Source of the DNA: Nannocystis pusilla
GTDB lineage: Bacteria; Myxococcota_A; Polyangia; Nannocystales; Nannocystaceae
Assembly (NCBI RefSeq): GCF_026626665.1
Contig: NZ_JAPNKE010000002.1
Location: 9,506,001 to 9,570,000, forward strand
DNA length: 64,000 nt
Direction: 5' to 3'
The position numbers and the translations under genes were made by a program. Shown here piece by piece: positions 1-9,023 of this stretch. How positions within the stretch are numbered: the stretch's first letter is position 1; every line of letters starts with the position of its first letter. Below the pieces are notes generated by a model that searched no databases, was not told where the DNA came from, and saw only the letters and a program-made list of their open reading frames with translations.

Positions 1-150
1 GTGAAGATGTTCCGCGAGCACGACGAGCGCGTGCTGAACGAGCAGTACGCGATCCACGAGGACGAGGCGGCGCTCATCGCGTCGGCCAAGAAGTTCAGCG
101 CGGACCTCGAGCGGCTGTTCGACGCCGACGCCCGCCAGCGGCCGCGGTGA
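1..150 (+). CDS. C-terminal end of an unknown protein (partial)
   Basis: The window opens inside this frame, which runs without a stop to TGA at 148-150. The visible 49 residues are charged and helical-looking (KMFREHDERVL near the start, then KKFSADLERLFDAD, ending RQRPR). No family is recognised from so short a tail and the true start lies upstream of the window. A 14-nt-periodic CATG array begins 20 bases after the stop. Confidence 0.55.
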   Translation: MKMFREHDERVLNEQYAIHEDEAALIASAKKFSADLERLFDADARQRPR

Positions 151-172
151 GGCGGGCAAATGTTTGGGAAGA

Positions 173-214
173 CATGTTCTCGAGGACATGCTCTTGCGTT
201 CATGTCTCGAGGTT
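173..214. repeat. 14-nt periodic CATG array, 3 units
   Basis: CATG occurs at 173, 187 and 201, exactly 14 bases apart, with purine-rich sequence (AGA, GGA) before the first two and TTC/CTC/TCT after each. This is one of about 22 sites of a dispersed motif described in the findings. It lies between the partial gene ending at 150 and the lipoprotein starting at 384. Nothing else is recognisable in 151-383. Confidence 0.75.
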
Positions 215-383
215 GGGCCTTGCGGCATGAAGCGTCGTTCTTGACTCCAGGACCTGCGTCCTTCCGGCCGGGGATATGCGGCCTGGTCGTCGGTCGCGCT
301 CGGGACCGGCGCGGGCGCGTGAAGTGACAGGGTCGAGGCCTGTGGGATGCGTCGGCGGGCCGGCCGTGGCATGATCTCATGTC

Positions 384-1822
384 ATGCCCAGGTTGATTCC
401 TGTCGTAGCGCTCGGGTTGTGGTTCACGTCCTGCGGTCCCGGTGCGGCCGGGACGAGCGGAACCGAGAGCGCGGGCGAATCGACGAGCGAGGCGTCGACG
501 GCGACCGCGGGTCCACCGACGAGCACGTCATCGAGCGAGAGCACGTCGCTGCCGGGCTCCGACAGCTCCGAGCCGGAGAGCGACACGGACACCCATCCGT
601 GGTGCAACTGCCTGATCGGCGCGCAGCGAGAGTGCGAGGTGTGCGGCGGGAGGGCGTGCAGACCTGCGATTGGTACGACGCGGATGCGTGCGACTACGGT
701 CCGTGCGAGCTGGTCGACGAGGAAGATCCATGCCCGGCCGGCCAGGAGTGTGTGGGCGAGTACTGTGAGTGGTTGCAGCCGCTTCGGGCCTGCGAACGTC
801 AGGCGATGACCTCGTCGGAGCTGACGTTCGCGGGTCCGGCGTCGACGGTGGCGCTGGCCGACTTCGATGACGACGGCGTGCTCGATCTGCTGGCGGCGCT
901 GCCGGACGACGCGGTCGTCGAGCTGCGGTTCGGCGACGGCGCGGGCGGGTTCGGCCCAGGGGCGGTGTTTCCGACCGGGATGTCCTCCGGGGCCTCGCGG
1001 ATGGCGATCGCGGACCTGAACGGGGACGGGCGGCCGGATGTGGTGTCGACGGCCCCGTCCGCGGTGGGCGAGCTGAGCCTCGTCGTGAATCAGGGCGGTG
1101 TGTTCGCGGCGCCGCTGGTGTCGACGCTGGGCGTGGAGCCGCAGCAATTGTTCGCCGGCGACTTCGACGGCGACGGTCTCGTCGACGTGCTGGCGCGCAG
1201 TACGCCGGTCCTGGCCGAGCTGGCTTTCCGGACAGGTGACGGGATGGGCGGGGTCGGTCCCGAGGTCGTGCTCGACGAGTCGGCGGTCGCGGTGTTTCCG
1301 ATCGGCGCCGGGAAGGTCGCGGGCGGTCAGCAGGTCGACATCGTGTCGACGGCGCACGACCCACAGGGGGCGGAGATCCTCGAGCTGGTGGATGGGGCCT
1401 TGAAGCGGGTGGCGACCATCACGGGCCACGGCGAGGTGCGCTATCAAGAGGTGTCGGTCGGCGACATCGACGGCGACGGGACCGAGGACGTCGCGCTCTA
1501 CCGCGAGATCCCCAGCCTGGCGATGGTGCGGGCGTGGGCGCAGGGGATGAACGAGGAGCTGTCGCTGCCCTGGAAGGGCCAGCCCGGGCCGATCGCGGAC
1601 GTCGACGGCGACGGACGCGGCGACCTGCTCATCGCCACGGCGGGGCCGCCCGGCCTGGGGGTGGTGTACTTCGCGGCGTCGTGCGTGCAGGACTACACGC
1701 TGGCGAACGCGACGAGCGAGGCCGGGCTGGCGAGCGGCGACATCGACGGCGACGGCAAGGCCGACGTGGTCGTTGCGACGGTCGGCTCGTCGCAGGCGAT
1801 CGTCCTGCGGACGGGGCCATGA
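384..1822 (+). CDS. FG-GAP repeat lipoprotein (frame broken near 650)
   Basis: Predicted exported lipoprotein, likely displayed on the cell envelope. The start at 384 gives a signal peptide ending in a lipobox-like FTSC (Cys17), then a long Ser/Thr/Glu linker, then a Cys-rich patch (CNCLIGAQRECEVCGG). At about 650 the frame must shift by one base (GGGAGG where GGGGAGG is needed), after which the protein continues GVQTCDWYDAD and holds six Ca-binding-type FG-GAP/VCBS motifs such as DFDDDGVLDL, DFDGDGLVDV and DIDGDGKADV, typical of an integrin-alpha-like seven-bladed propeller. The break is probably a lost G. No enzymatic domain is seen; a binding or adhesion role is inferred. It converges on the oxygenase gene, with a CATG array between them. 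Confidence 0.8.
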
Positions 1823-1832
1823 CAATTCATGG

Positions 1833-1874
1833 TGTGTCTTCAAGGGCATGTCTGCATGGACATGTCCTCAAGAT
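1833..1874. repeat. 14-nt periodic CATG array, 3 units
   Basis: Units begin at 1833 (TGTG variant), 1847 and 1861 (both CATG), each followed by TCTTCAAGGG-, TCTGCATGGA- and TCCTCAAGAT-like 10-mers. The array lies between two convergent genes and its last unit overlaps the stop codon region of the minus-strand oxygenase. Confidence 0.75.
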
Positions 1875-2449
1875 TGCACAAGGTCGCGGCGGTACATGAC
1901 GTCGGTGCGCAGGACGTGCTTGACGCCGCGCTCGACGGGGGCGCCCTGGTGGGCGATCGGGTGGTCGAACACGAGCGCCATGCCGCGCTCGGGGACGACG
2001 CGGACGATCTCGCCGCCGTGGTCGAAGTCGGTGCTGCCGCCGGTGAAGTCGGCGTCGAGGTAGAGCATGACCGTGAGCAGGCTCTGCTCGTCGGGGCCGC
2101 GGCGGAAGGCGCCGTCGTGGTGCCAGCGGAAGTACTGGCGGCGCTCGTAGCGGTAGAAGCGGAACCGCTCGTTGAGACCGACGGCCTGCCAGTGGTGACG
2201 GCGCGCGGGCACGAACGGGGCCAGCCGCTGCCATAAAGCGCGGGCGCGGTCGACGTCGTCGAGGATCACCCGGGTGTTGTTGCGGATCTCCGGGGCCATG
2301 ACGAAGCCGCGGCTGGTGGTGATCGGGGCCGCCTCGAAGCCGATGCCCTGCGCGAGCCGCAGCCAGTCGGCGCACTCGTCGGGCGCGAGGAAGTCGCGGA
2401 CGGTGAAGACCCGGTCGGGGATGATGGTGGTCGGGGTCGCGGTGTGCAT
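1868..2449 (-). CDS. 2-oxoglutarate/Fe(II)-dependent oxygenase, prolyl 4-hydroxylase-like
   Basis: Predicted 193-residue non-heme iron oxygenase of the P4H/2OG-Fe(II) superfamily, which couples 2-oxoglutarate decarboxylation to substrate hydroxylation. The iron-binding triad is visible: HHD at residues 110-112, distal His167 in AHQG, and the 2-oxoglutarate carboxylate ligand Lys177 ten residues later (GVKHVLRTD). A longer open frame extends upstream, but ATG at 2449 is preferred because the conserved fold starts soon after it and anything longer would overlap the divergent regulator at 2537. The substrate is unknown; neighbours give no clue. The gene is unbroken. Confidence 0.88.
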   Translation of the reverse strand: MHTATPTTIIPDRVFTVRDFLAPDECADWLRLAQGIGFEAAPITTSRGFVMAPEIRNNTRVILDDVDRARALWQRLAPFVPARRHHWQAVGLNERFRFYRYERRQYFRWHHDGAFRRGPDEQSLLTVMLYLDADFTGGSTDFDHGGEIVRVVPERGMALVFDHPIAHQGAPVERGVKHVLRTDVMYRRDLVQS

Positions 2450-2536
2450 GCCGGGACTGTGCGGCCCGGGCGCCCGCTCGACGAGGATCGCAGCCGGGCA
2501 GGACCGGGCAAGACCGGCTACGATGGCGCTCCGGCC

Positions 2537-5095
2537 GTGCTCCGCTTCAACCACGAGCTGCTCGCGCGGGTCCGCACCGAGCTGAACCTGACCCAAGAGG
2601 CAGCGGCGGCGGCGGCCGGGGTCGATGTCCGCACGTACCGGCGCTACGAGTCGGGGGCGGTCAACGAGGCGGCGGAGGGCTTCGTGGTCCGCAACGCGAG
2701 CCGGCGACGGCTGCTGGGGGCGCTCAGTCGCGAGCTGGGGATCGCCGAGAGCGAGCTGGTGATCGCGGCAGAGGCGACGGTTCAGGAGGCGGCGTTCGAA
2801 GGTTGGCGGCCGTGCCACGCGCACGCTGCCGCGGGCGCGCCACTTCGTCGGCCGCGAGGAGGCGCTGGCGCTGCTGCGGGCGCCGGGGCGCGGGGTGATC
2901 GCGGTGGTGGCGATCGGCGGGGCGGGCAAGACGGCGCTGGTGGAGCGGTTCGTGGCGGGCCTGGGCGAGGGACCGCTCGCGGGCGGGCTGCTGGTGTGGA
3001 GCTTTTATGATGACACGCGGGTGGAGGCGTTCTTCGCGGCGGCGACGAAGTACTTCGCCGGCGGGGCGGAGGTGCCGGCCGGGGAGCGGCCGCAGGCGCT
3101 GCAGGAGGCGCTCGCCGCCGGGCCGCCGCACGTGGTGGTGCTCGACGGGCTCGAGGTGCTGCAGGGCAGCGGGCTCGATGACTCGACGTACGGGCGGATC
3201 GGCGACGGGGCGCTGCGGCGGCTGTTGATGAGCGCGGCGCGCGGGCTTGGGGCGGCGCGCGTGGTGCTGACGACGCGGTTCGAACCGAGCGACCTGCAGG
3301 CGTGGGACGGGGCGGGGCTGACGACGCTGCGCCTCGGCGGGCTGTCGCCGGCGGAGGGCTCGACGCTGCTCGAGCGCTGGGGGCTGGCGGCGGGGACGTC
3401 GCTGCGGCCGCTGGTGGAGAAGGTCGGCGGACACGCGCTGTCGGTGGCGATGCTCGGGTCGTACGCGGGGACGTTCCTCGACGGCGACGGGGCGCGAGCC
3501 CAGGCGATCGCGCTCGAGCCGGCGGCGCGCGACGACGTGCAGGCGCGCCGCTTGCTGGCGGTGCTGGCCGCGTACGCGCGCGCTGGCGCCGGAGGAGCGC
3601 GATCTGGTGGCCCGCCTGGCGCTGTTCCCTGCCGGGGCGGAGGTCGAATTGCTGGCTCGCCTGGCGGCGGCCGGAGGAGCGGTCGCAGGAGCACTGGCGG
3701 GGCTCTCTGCGGCGCAGATCGGGCCGATCGTGGCGCGGCTCGAGCGGCTGGGGCTGGTCGCTCGCGCGGCGCCGCGGCGCTACACGGCCCACCCGTTCGT
3801 GGCGGAGTACTTCCGCTCGCTGCTCGCGGGGCCGCCGGCGGCGATCCACGAGGTCGAGCGCGAGCACCTGATCGCGCGGCTCGATGTCCACGGGCCGGGG
3901 CCGCACGCGGAGGCGCGGCTCGACACGTACGAGGCGCTGCTGATGCACACGCTGCGCGCGGGTCGGACGGGCGAGGCGGCGTCGATCTACTTCCGCAGCC
4001 TGGGCGGGTTCTCGCACCTGGGGCTGCAGCTCGGGGCGATGAGCCGCGGGGCCCGGATCGTGCGCGCGTTCGCGGAGGGCGGCGATCCGGCGCGCATGGC
4101 GATCGCGCTCGAGTCGGGCCGGCGGGCGCGGCTGGTGTACGACTGGGGGCTCTACGCGGGGGCGCTCGGCGATCTGGCGCAGGCGAGCCGCTGCTACCGG
4201 ATCCACGGGGCGCTGGTGCGCGAGGCCGGCAACCTGGAAGGATTGACGACGAGCCTGCGCGCGCTGGCCTACACGGAGCGGCTGGCGGGCGCGCTGACCG
4301 AGGCGCTGCAGCTGTGCGAGGCGGCGGCAGAGGTGGCGATCCGCGCGGAGGCGCCGGGGGACGCGGCGCGGGCGCTGGCGCTGCGGGCCCGCGTGTTGCA
4401 CGACCTCGGGCGCGTGGAGGCGGCGGAGGCGGGGTTCGCCGAGGCGCGGGCGCTCGGCGATCGACCGTTCGCGCGCCGCTCGTTCTGGGCGGCCGAGCAC
4501 GCGCTGGCGCTGGGCCGGGTGGCGGCGGCGCGGGCGGAGATCGAGGGCAACCTCGCGGGGCTGCACGAGCTCGGCTGGGCGGGCCACCGCGCGCACGCGG
4601 AGACGATCCTCGGCGCGCTGGCGCTGGCCGGCGAGGAGCCAGATCCGGACCGCGCCGGCGACCACCTGCAGCGCGCGCGCACGTGGACGACCGCGACCGG
4701 CGAGGTCGAGGTGGTGCTGCGCTGCCACGTCCTGGAGGCGCAGATCTGCCTGGCCGAGCGGCGCTTCGTCGACGCGGAGCGGGCGATCCGCAGCGGCCTG
4801 GTGCTGGCCGAGACCTGCGGCTTCGGCCTGTTCGTGATCGATCTAAGAATCGGCGCTGACGCGGGCGCTGGCGGCGGGCCGCGGGGTGGACGAGGCGGCC
4901 GCGCAGGCGCTGGCCGTCGCGCAGGCGCGACCGAGCTATGCGTGGGGGTTGGCTGATGCGCTGCACCTGGCGGGATCGGCGACCACGGGTGCCGAGGCGC
5001 GGGGATTGCTGGCGCAGGCGCAGACGCTGCGCGCGGCGCTGCAGCACCCGCAGCTGGCGGCGACGCAGGCCGCGCTGGCTCGGGCCGAGCGCTGA
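2537..5095 (+). CDS. XRE-HTH / NB-ARC-type NTPase / TPR regulator (three frame breaks)
   Basis: One gene of about 850 residues. Start GTG 2537 gives an N-terminal XRE-type helix-turn-helix (ELNLTQEAAAAAAGVDVRTY, about residues 14-33), then RHFVGRE and a Walker A P-loop GGAGKTAL, a Walker B-like VVVLDGLEVL, and a C-terminal all-helical TPR-like region. This is the STAND/SWACOS layout of signal-sensing regulators. The frame breaks near 2828 (GC-rich dinucleotide run), near 3580 (CGCGCG run) and near 4852 (extra G in ATCGGCG); each time the conserved protein resumes at once in another frame (ARALAPEERDLVARL and IALTRALAAGRGVDEAA can be rebuilt). I treat it as intact in the cell. Ligand and target are unknown. 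Confidence 0.78.
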
Positions 5096-5098
5096 TGA

Positions 5099-5161
5099 GA
5101 TGTCCCCGGGGACATGTCGTGCCATTCGTGCGATGGCGCGGTGGATGTCCCCGGAGACAGG
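5099..5161. repeat. 14-nt periodic palindromic repeats after the STAND gene
   Basis: The first copy reads GATG-TCCCCGGGGA-CATG (5099 and 5113), a perfect TGTCCCCGGGGACA hairpin four bases after the preceding stop, followed by CGTG at 5127. A second copy starts at 5144 (GATG-TCCCCGGAGA-CAGG). The site lies between convergent genes and could end transcription from both sides, though there is no T-run. Confidence 0.7.
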
Positions 5162-5214
5162 TGTTATGAACGAGCGCGCGCCGCCCGGCGGACGGCGAGC
5201 CCGGTGACCGCCGC

Positions 5215-5466
5215 TCAGCCGCGGAAGCCCGACGACGGGCTGCGCCGCCGGCGGACGTCCTTCGACGCGGGCTGCCGGCTCGGGGCCGACTCGCGCCGGC
5301 GCTCGGACTTGGCAGGCGCGGGGCCCGGACGCGCGGCCGGGGCGCCGCCGAGGCTCCAGGAGAGCGGGCCGGTGTGCTCGCGCGCAGGCCGCGGCGCCGG
5401 GTCGGGCTGCGGTTCAGGGGTGGTGAGGTCGGGGTTGGACTTGGGAGCGAAGGAGATTCGAGGCAT
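5215..5466 (-). CDS. Small basic, proline-rich protein of unknown function
   Basis: An 83-residue frame starting at ATG 5466, with an AGGA Shine-Dalgarno-like sequence about nine bases upstream. The protein begins MPRISFAPKSNPDLTTPEP, is rich in Pro, Arg and Ser, and ends RRRRSPSSGFRG. It has no signal peptide, membrane segment or recognisable domain. A two-unit CATG-family hairpin (CCTGTCCGAAAGGACAG, 5484-5500) lies just upstream of its start. The composition is that of a disordered nucleic-acid-binding tail, but this is a guess. It may be spurious. Confidence 0.4.
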   Translation of the reverse strand: MPRISFAPKSNPDLTTPEPQPDPAPRPAREHTGPLSWSLGGAPAARPGPAPAKSERRRESAPSRQPASKDVRRRRSPSSGFRG

Positions 5467-6065
5467 GGACGCGATCCTACGAGCCTGTCCGAAAGGACAG
5501 ACGTGACGAGCCCGCGCGCCGGTGGCGGGAAATGGAGACATGACGACGCGGCCCGGCGCGCGCCCCTCAGCGGGCGCGACGGACGACGAGGACCCGCGGT
5601 CGCGTGATTCACCGGACGGTGAATCCGCGGCTCCGCGGCCTCGCGCGGCGCACAGGCGCTCGCGCGAGGAGCATCGTCCTCCGAGTACCGAGAGCCCCGG
5701 CGTGCCGAAGAATGGTCGCATGCGCGACCCGCAACCGCTCGTTGGCGCAATGGCCGCAGAGCGGGAGAAATCGACACTGGCCGCGGCTGGCGACCCCGGT
5801 GGGGCGCCGCGTCGGTGTGCTCGAAGACTCGCGGATCAGATACGCATGGCTGACCCCATCGCTGGGGCCGAGACGACATTACTCGCGCCCCGGGGGGCTG
5901 TCAAGGCGCGGACCGCAGCGAGCCGAACCGGAATGCGTGTCGCTCGCGGGCCGACCCGTCACGCGCCGGCACGTGAGTGAACACTGCCATTTTAATGGGT
6001 GCTCGCAGTGACCGATGGCGACTGGGCCGGGCACCTCGGGATCAGGATTTTGCGAGGAGGGGCGA
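5467..6065. other. Gap without a supported gene
   Basis: Apart from the hairpin TGTCC-GAAA-GGACA at 5486-5499 (a member of the 14-nt repeat family, units at 5484 and 5498), I see no convincing gene here. Open frames in this stretch are Arg/Pro-rich translations of GC-rich DNA with no family resemblance. Composition drops a little in GC just before the YjzC-like gene, as expected for a promoter. Confidence 0.5.
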
Positions 6066-6269
6066 ATGGCCAGCGTAGGTGATCGATTCAAGACAGGGGA
6101 GACGTGCGCGGCGAGCGGGGTGTACGGCTTCGATGGTTACACGAACGGCGCTTCGGTGCCGCCGCCGACGCAAGAAGAGCGAGTGATCTCGCTGCAGCGA
6201 GGCGACGCGTTTCCGCCGATCCGCTCGTGCAATCGCGGGGCGTATTGGAGGTTGCACCGCCTACACTAG
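6066..6269 (+). CDS. YjzC-like small protein
   Basis: A 67-residue protein with a strong ribosome site (GAGGAGGGG) ending four bases before ATG 6066. Residues GDRFKTGETCAASGVY, FDGYTNG, QEERVISLQRGDAFPPI and SCNRGAYWRL match the pattern of the YjzC-like family of small bacterial proteins, whose function is not established. The single Cys of GETC and the C-terminal SCN resemble the family, and the length fits. Nothing nearby suggests a role. Confidence 0.8.
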   Translation: MASVGDRFKTGETCAASGVYGFDGYTNGASVPPPTQEERVISLQRGDAFPPIRSCNRGAYWRLHRLH

Positions 6270-6289
6270 TCACTGCACATCGGGCCAGG

Positions 6290-6587
6290 TCGTCATCGTC
6301 GCTGGCCGCTCCGCTGGCGCTCGTGATAGAGTCCGGGCGCTGGTGGAGGGATGCCGATGACGATCGGGTGGATCGCAGGTTCCACGGCAAGCGGCTGCCG
6401 CGGGAGATCGAGTGGCGGTGGGCGGCCCGCGGAGGGGCGAGGGGCGCGACGCGTGCTGCCGGCGGTGATGTTCGGCGCGGTGGCTCTCGGCGGGGTCGTG
6501 GTGGCCGAGCGCGGGGTGCAAGGGCGGCGGCTTTCGGACGTGGGGTTCCGCTGCGCGCCGGACCTGGCTGCGGAGACAGATCCATGA
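6290..6587 (+). pseudogene. Remnant of a formylglycine-generating-enzyme (SUMF1) domain
   Basis: Two conserved pieces of the FGE-sulfatase fold survive in different frames: KRLPREIEWRWAARGG (near 6390-6440, one frame), matching the family core KRLPTEAEWEWAARGG, and RRLSDVGFRCAPD (near 6525-6565, another frame), matching the family's C-terminal GFRCA motif. A real domain has well over 100 residues between them; here there are fewer than 40. So this is a decayed gene with a large internal deletion, unlike the single-base breaks elsewhere in the window. Its end overlaps the start of the next gene (TGA 6585-6587). Confidence 0.6.
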
Positions 6588-7231
6588 TGCATGGTCTCGT
6601 GAATGGTGTGATCGCGGTGGTCGTCGGCGCCAACCCGGCGGCCGATCCGTTCGCCGGTGAGGTCGCTGCGCCGGTGGTCGATCGCTCGCGCATCGACGTG
6701 CCGTCGGCGGATGGGCCGGAGTGGGAGGCGCCGCCGCCTCCGCTGCCGCCGCCGCCTCCGGCACCGCTGCCGCCGCAGGCCGACGTCGCGTGGAGCGAGC
6801 CGGCATACGTCGATTCGCCGGCGCGGCCCGAGGTGGTGCGGCGCGAGCCGGAGCCCGAGCCCGAGTCGGTCCCGGTCGACGACGGCAAGCCGCTGATCAA
6901 GGGCGGCCTGGTGGTGCTCGGGTGCGCGGCGGCGTCGGCGGCCGGCAGCCTGTATTCGTGGCACTTGCACGGCCAGAGCGAGGAGCGGCTGGCGGTGGCC
7001 GAGGTGAACAACGAGGCGGCGCAGATGTTCGGCCTGCCGCTCGAGGACACGAGCGGCCTGCGCGGCGAGGTGCGGCTCTATCGCGGCCGGTCGATCGGGC
7101 TGGCGGTGACTGCAGGGGTGCTGCTGATCACGGGCGGCAGCGTGGCGCTCGCGGGGGTCCGCAAGCGCAACCGGGCGCGGAACCTGGTGATTCGGCCGAC
7201 GGGTGGTCTCGGCCTGGAGGTGAAGTTCTGA
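6584..7231 (+). CDS. Proline-rich membrane-anchored protein, unknown function
   Basis: Two ATG codons stand at 6584 and 6587; 6584 is used here, giving about 215 residues. The N-terminal 100 residues are acidic and proline-rich (PPPPLPPPPPAPLPP), followed by two probable membrane helices (GGLVVLGCAAASAAGSLYS and SIGLAVTAGVLLITGGSVA) separated by a charged loop, and a short basic tail with IRPTGGLGLEVKF at the end. The stop overlaps the start of the next gene by one base (TGATG), so the two are probably translationally coupled. Envelope location is predicted. No family is recognised. Confidence 0.65.
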   Translation: MMHGLVNGVIAVVVGANPAADPFAGEVAAPVVDRSRIDVPSADGPEWEAPPPPLPPPPPAPLPPQADVAWSEPAYVDSPARPEVVRREPEPEPESVPVDDGKPLIKGGLVVLGCAAASAAGSLYSWHLHGQSEERLAVAEVNNEAAQMFGLPLEDTSGLRGEVRLYRGRSIGLAVTAGVLLITGGSVALAGVRKRNRARNLVIRPTGGLGLEVKF

Positions 7232-8127
7232 TGTGGCGGCTCGATCGCTGGTTCTTGGGGTGCATCGCCGCGACGGTCCTGAGCTTGCCCGCGCTGGCGG
7301 CCTCGCCCGCGCCGTGCCCGGACGGTGCGAGCTGGCACGGGCAGGCGCCGCCGCACGGCAGCGAGTATTTCTGCGGCAAGACGCGGCCCGACGGCCAGGT
7401 CGTGCGTCACGGCTGGGGGGTGTCGTATCACCCGGTCTCCGGCGTCAAGCTCGAGGAGTGTGAATACCGCGACGGCGCGCGCGATGGTCGGTGTACGTTC
7501 TTCGACGAGCGCGGCGATCGCAGCGAGCGCGGCACGTACGCGGCGGGGGTGCGCACGGGGCAATGGTGGTACTGGTCGTTGCCTTCGCCGCAGGGGCGGG
7601 TTTACGAGCTGGGGCTCACGCCCGGAGCGCCCGAGGCCGCGGTGGCGCGGCGCGGGCTGGTCGAGGGGTTCTTCGGCGAGCTCGGGGCCGAGCCGAAAGA
7701 AGCGACGGCGCTGACCGAGGCGGTGCTGAGCTATGTCGACAAGGGCGGCGAGCGGCGGCAGGTGTGCGGGCCGCATCTGTGCGTCGGGCCGGGGCGGATC
7801 GCCGCCGAGCCGATCTTCGTCGACCTCGGCGCGACCGCCGAACAGGCGCAGCGCGACCGCAAGCTGCTCGCGCAGCACGAGGCGCGGGCTCGCGTGCGGA
7901 AGGCCGAGGAGGCGCGGGCGGTCCGTGCGGCAGAGGCGAAGCTCGCGGCGGAGCGGCGCCGAGTGGAGCGCGAGCGGCGTCGCGTGGAGCGCGAGGAGGC
8001 CTATGAGGATTACGAGGAGGAGCCCGAGCAGGGCTGCTGTCGATATTGCTCGACCGGCAAGCCGTGCGGGGACTCCTGCATCGCTCGCAACAAGACTTGC
8101 CGCAAGGGGCGGGGCTGTGCCTGTTGA
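7231..8127 (+). CDS. Exported MORN-type repeat protein with Cys-rich tail
   Basis: A 298-residue protein with an N-terminal signal peptide (ending near PALAASPAPC), a middle with MORN/YwqK-like repeats (EYRDGARDGRCTFFDERGD, then ERGTYAAGVRTGQWWYW), a charged Arg/Glu coiled-coil-like stretch near residues 210-255, and a Cys-rich tail CCRYCSTGKPCGDSCI...CRKGRGCAC. That tail is a recurring bacterial motif, CCxxC-GKxCGDSCI-C-GCAC, seen at the end of various secreted proteins; its function is unclear and metal binding or disulfide bonding is possible. It forms a two-gene operon with the preceding membrane protein (ATG 7231 overlaps the previous stop). Confidence 0.75.
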   Translation: MWRLDRWFLGCIAATVLSLPALAASPAPCPDGASWHGQAPPHGSEYFCGKTRPDGQVVRHGWGVSYHPVSGVKLEECEYRDGARDGRCTFFDERGDRSERGTYAAGVRTGQWWYWSLPSPQGRVYELGLTPGAPEAAVARRGLVEGFFGELGAEPKEATALTEAVLSYVDKGGERRQVCGPHLCVGPGRIAAEPIFVDLGATAEQAQRDRKLLAQHEARARVRKAEEARAVRAAEAKLAAERRRVERERRRVEREEAYEDYEEEPEQGCCRYCSTGKPCGDSCIARNKTCRKGRGCAC

Positions 8128-8143
8128 CCGCGGCCTTCGATCA

Positions 8144-9023
8144 TCAGAAGAGGCGGTAGCGGTGCGGGTCGACGTCGCTGCGCACCGTGAGCTGCGGGAG
8201 GTGGTCCGCGGCGAGGTTGTGGACCATGAGCGCGGCGCGAGCGGTGTCGAAGGCGGTGGCGAGGCTGTCGCGCTGGGCGAGGGCGCGGTAGAGCTGGACC
8301 GCGAATTGGCGGGCGGCCTCGTCGGGGACCTCGCCGCGCATGCCGACGACGGCGTCGACGTGGGGGCGCAGGGCGTTGGCGAGGATGGCGCTGTAGCAGC
8401 AGTTGAGGACGACGAGGCGCGGGCGCCACGGCCGGGCGGCGATGAGTTTGGCGAGGGCCGCGGGGGCGACGGGATGGGCGCCGCCGTCGGCGGTCTGCAG
8501 CAGCAGCGCGCCGTTCGTGCCGCCGTGGCCGGCGAAGTGGAGGATGTCGGGCGAGGCGTCGACCAGGGTGTCGAGCAGGTCGTCGGGGCCGGCGCCCCAG
8601 GTCGACTGGAAGTGGAAGCGGGCCGCGGTGCCGCGCAGCTTGTCCTCGATGCTCTTCGCCTCCTCGGCGAGGCGCAGCGGGGGCAAGATCTGCGGGTTCG
8701 CGGCGACGAAGGCGATGAGCAGCCGGTTCGAATCGGGGGCAGGAGCGCTCGCGCTGCCGGCCTGAAAGTGGCGGCGGAGCTTGTCGATGTCCGGGCGGAA
8801 GCGCGGGCGCTCGCGCTCGAGCAGGGCGAACAGCTCGGCGTCGATCAGGCCCTGGCGCTGCAGGGCGTTGCACAGATGCATGCACAGCTCGGCGTGCGAC
8901 AGCGAGTCGCCGGGCAGCTGCGGACTGACGCCCTCCCAGTGGTAGAGCGCGAGCTGCCGCAGCTCGAGCTGCTGAAGCGGTCGAGCAGGATTGATGCAGC
9001 GGGTAGATCGACGGTTTGTTCAT
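8144..9023 (-). CDS. CHAT-domain protease with N-terminal effector-associated-like domain
   Basis: The C-terminal two thirds is a CHAT (caspase-like) peptidase: catalytic His in ILHFAGHGG and Cys in VVLNCCYS. The N-terminal part (LQQLELRQLALYHWEG, then DAELFALLERERPRFR) resembles the bacterial death-like/effector-associated domains that recruit such proteases. ATG 9023 overlaps the stop of the upstream caspase-like gene (ATGA), so the pair is coupled. The frame beginning MNKPSIYPLH does not run into the CHAT frame; a one-base shift is needed between about 8975 and 9015. CHAT proteases in such settings cleave host or partner proteins to trigger death or defence, so a conflict or programmed-death role is inferred. 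Confidence 0.75.

Noticed and set aside
5522..5980. 152-codon plus-strand frame
   Set aside because: Arg/Pro/Ala-rich with no ribosome site, domain or plausible neighbour.
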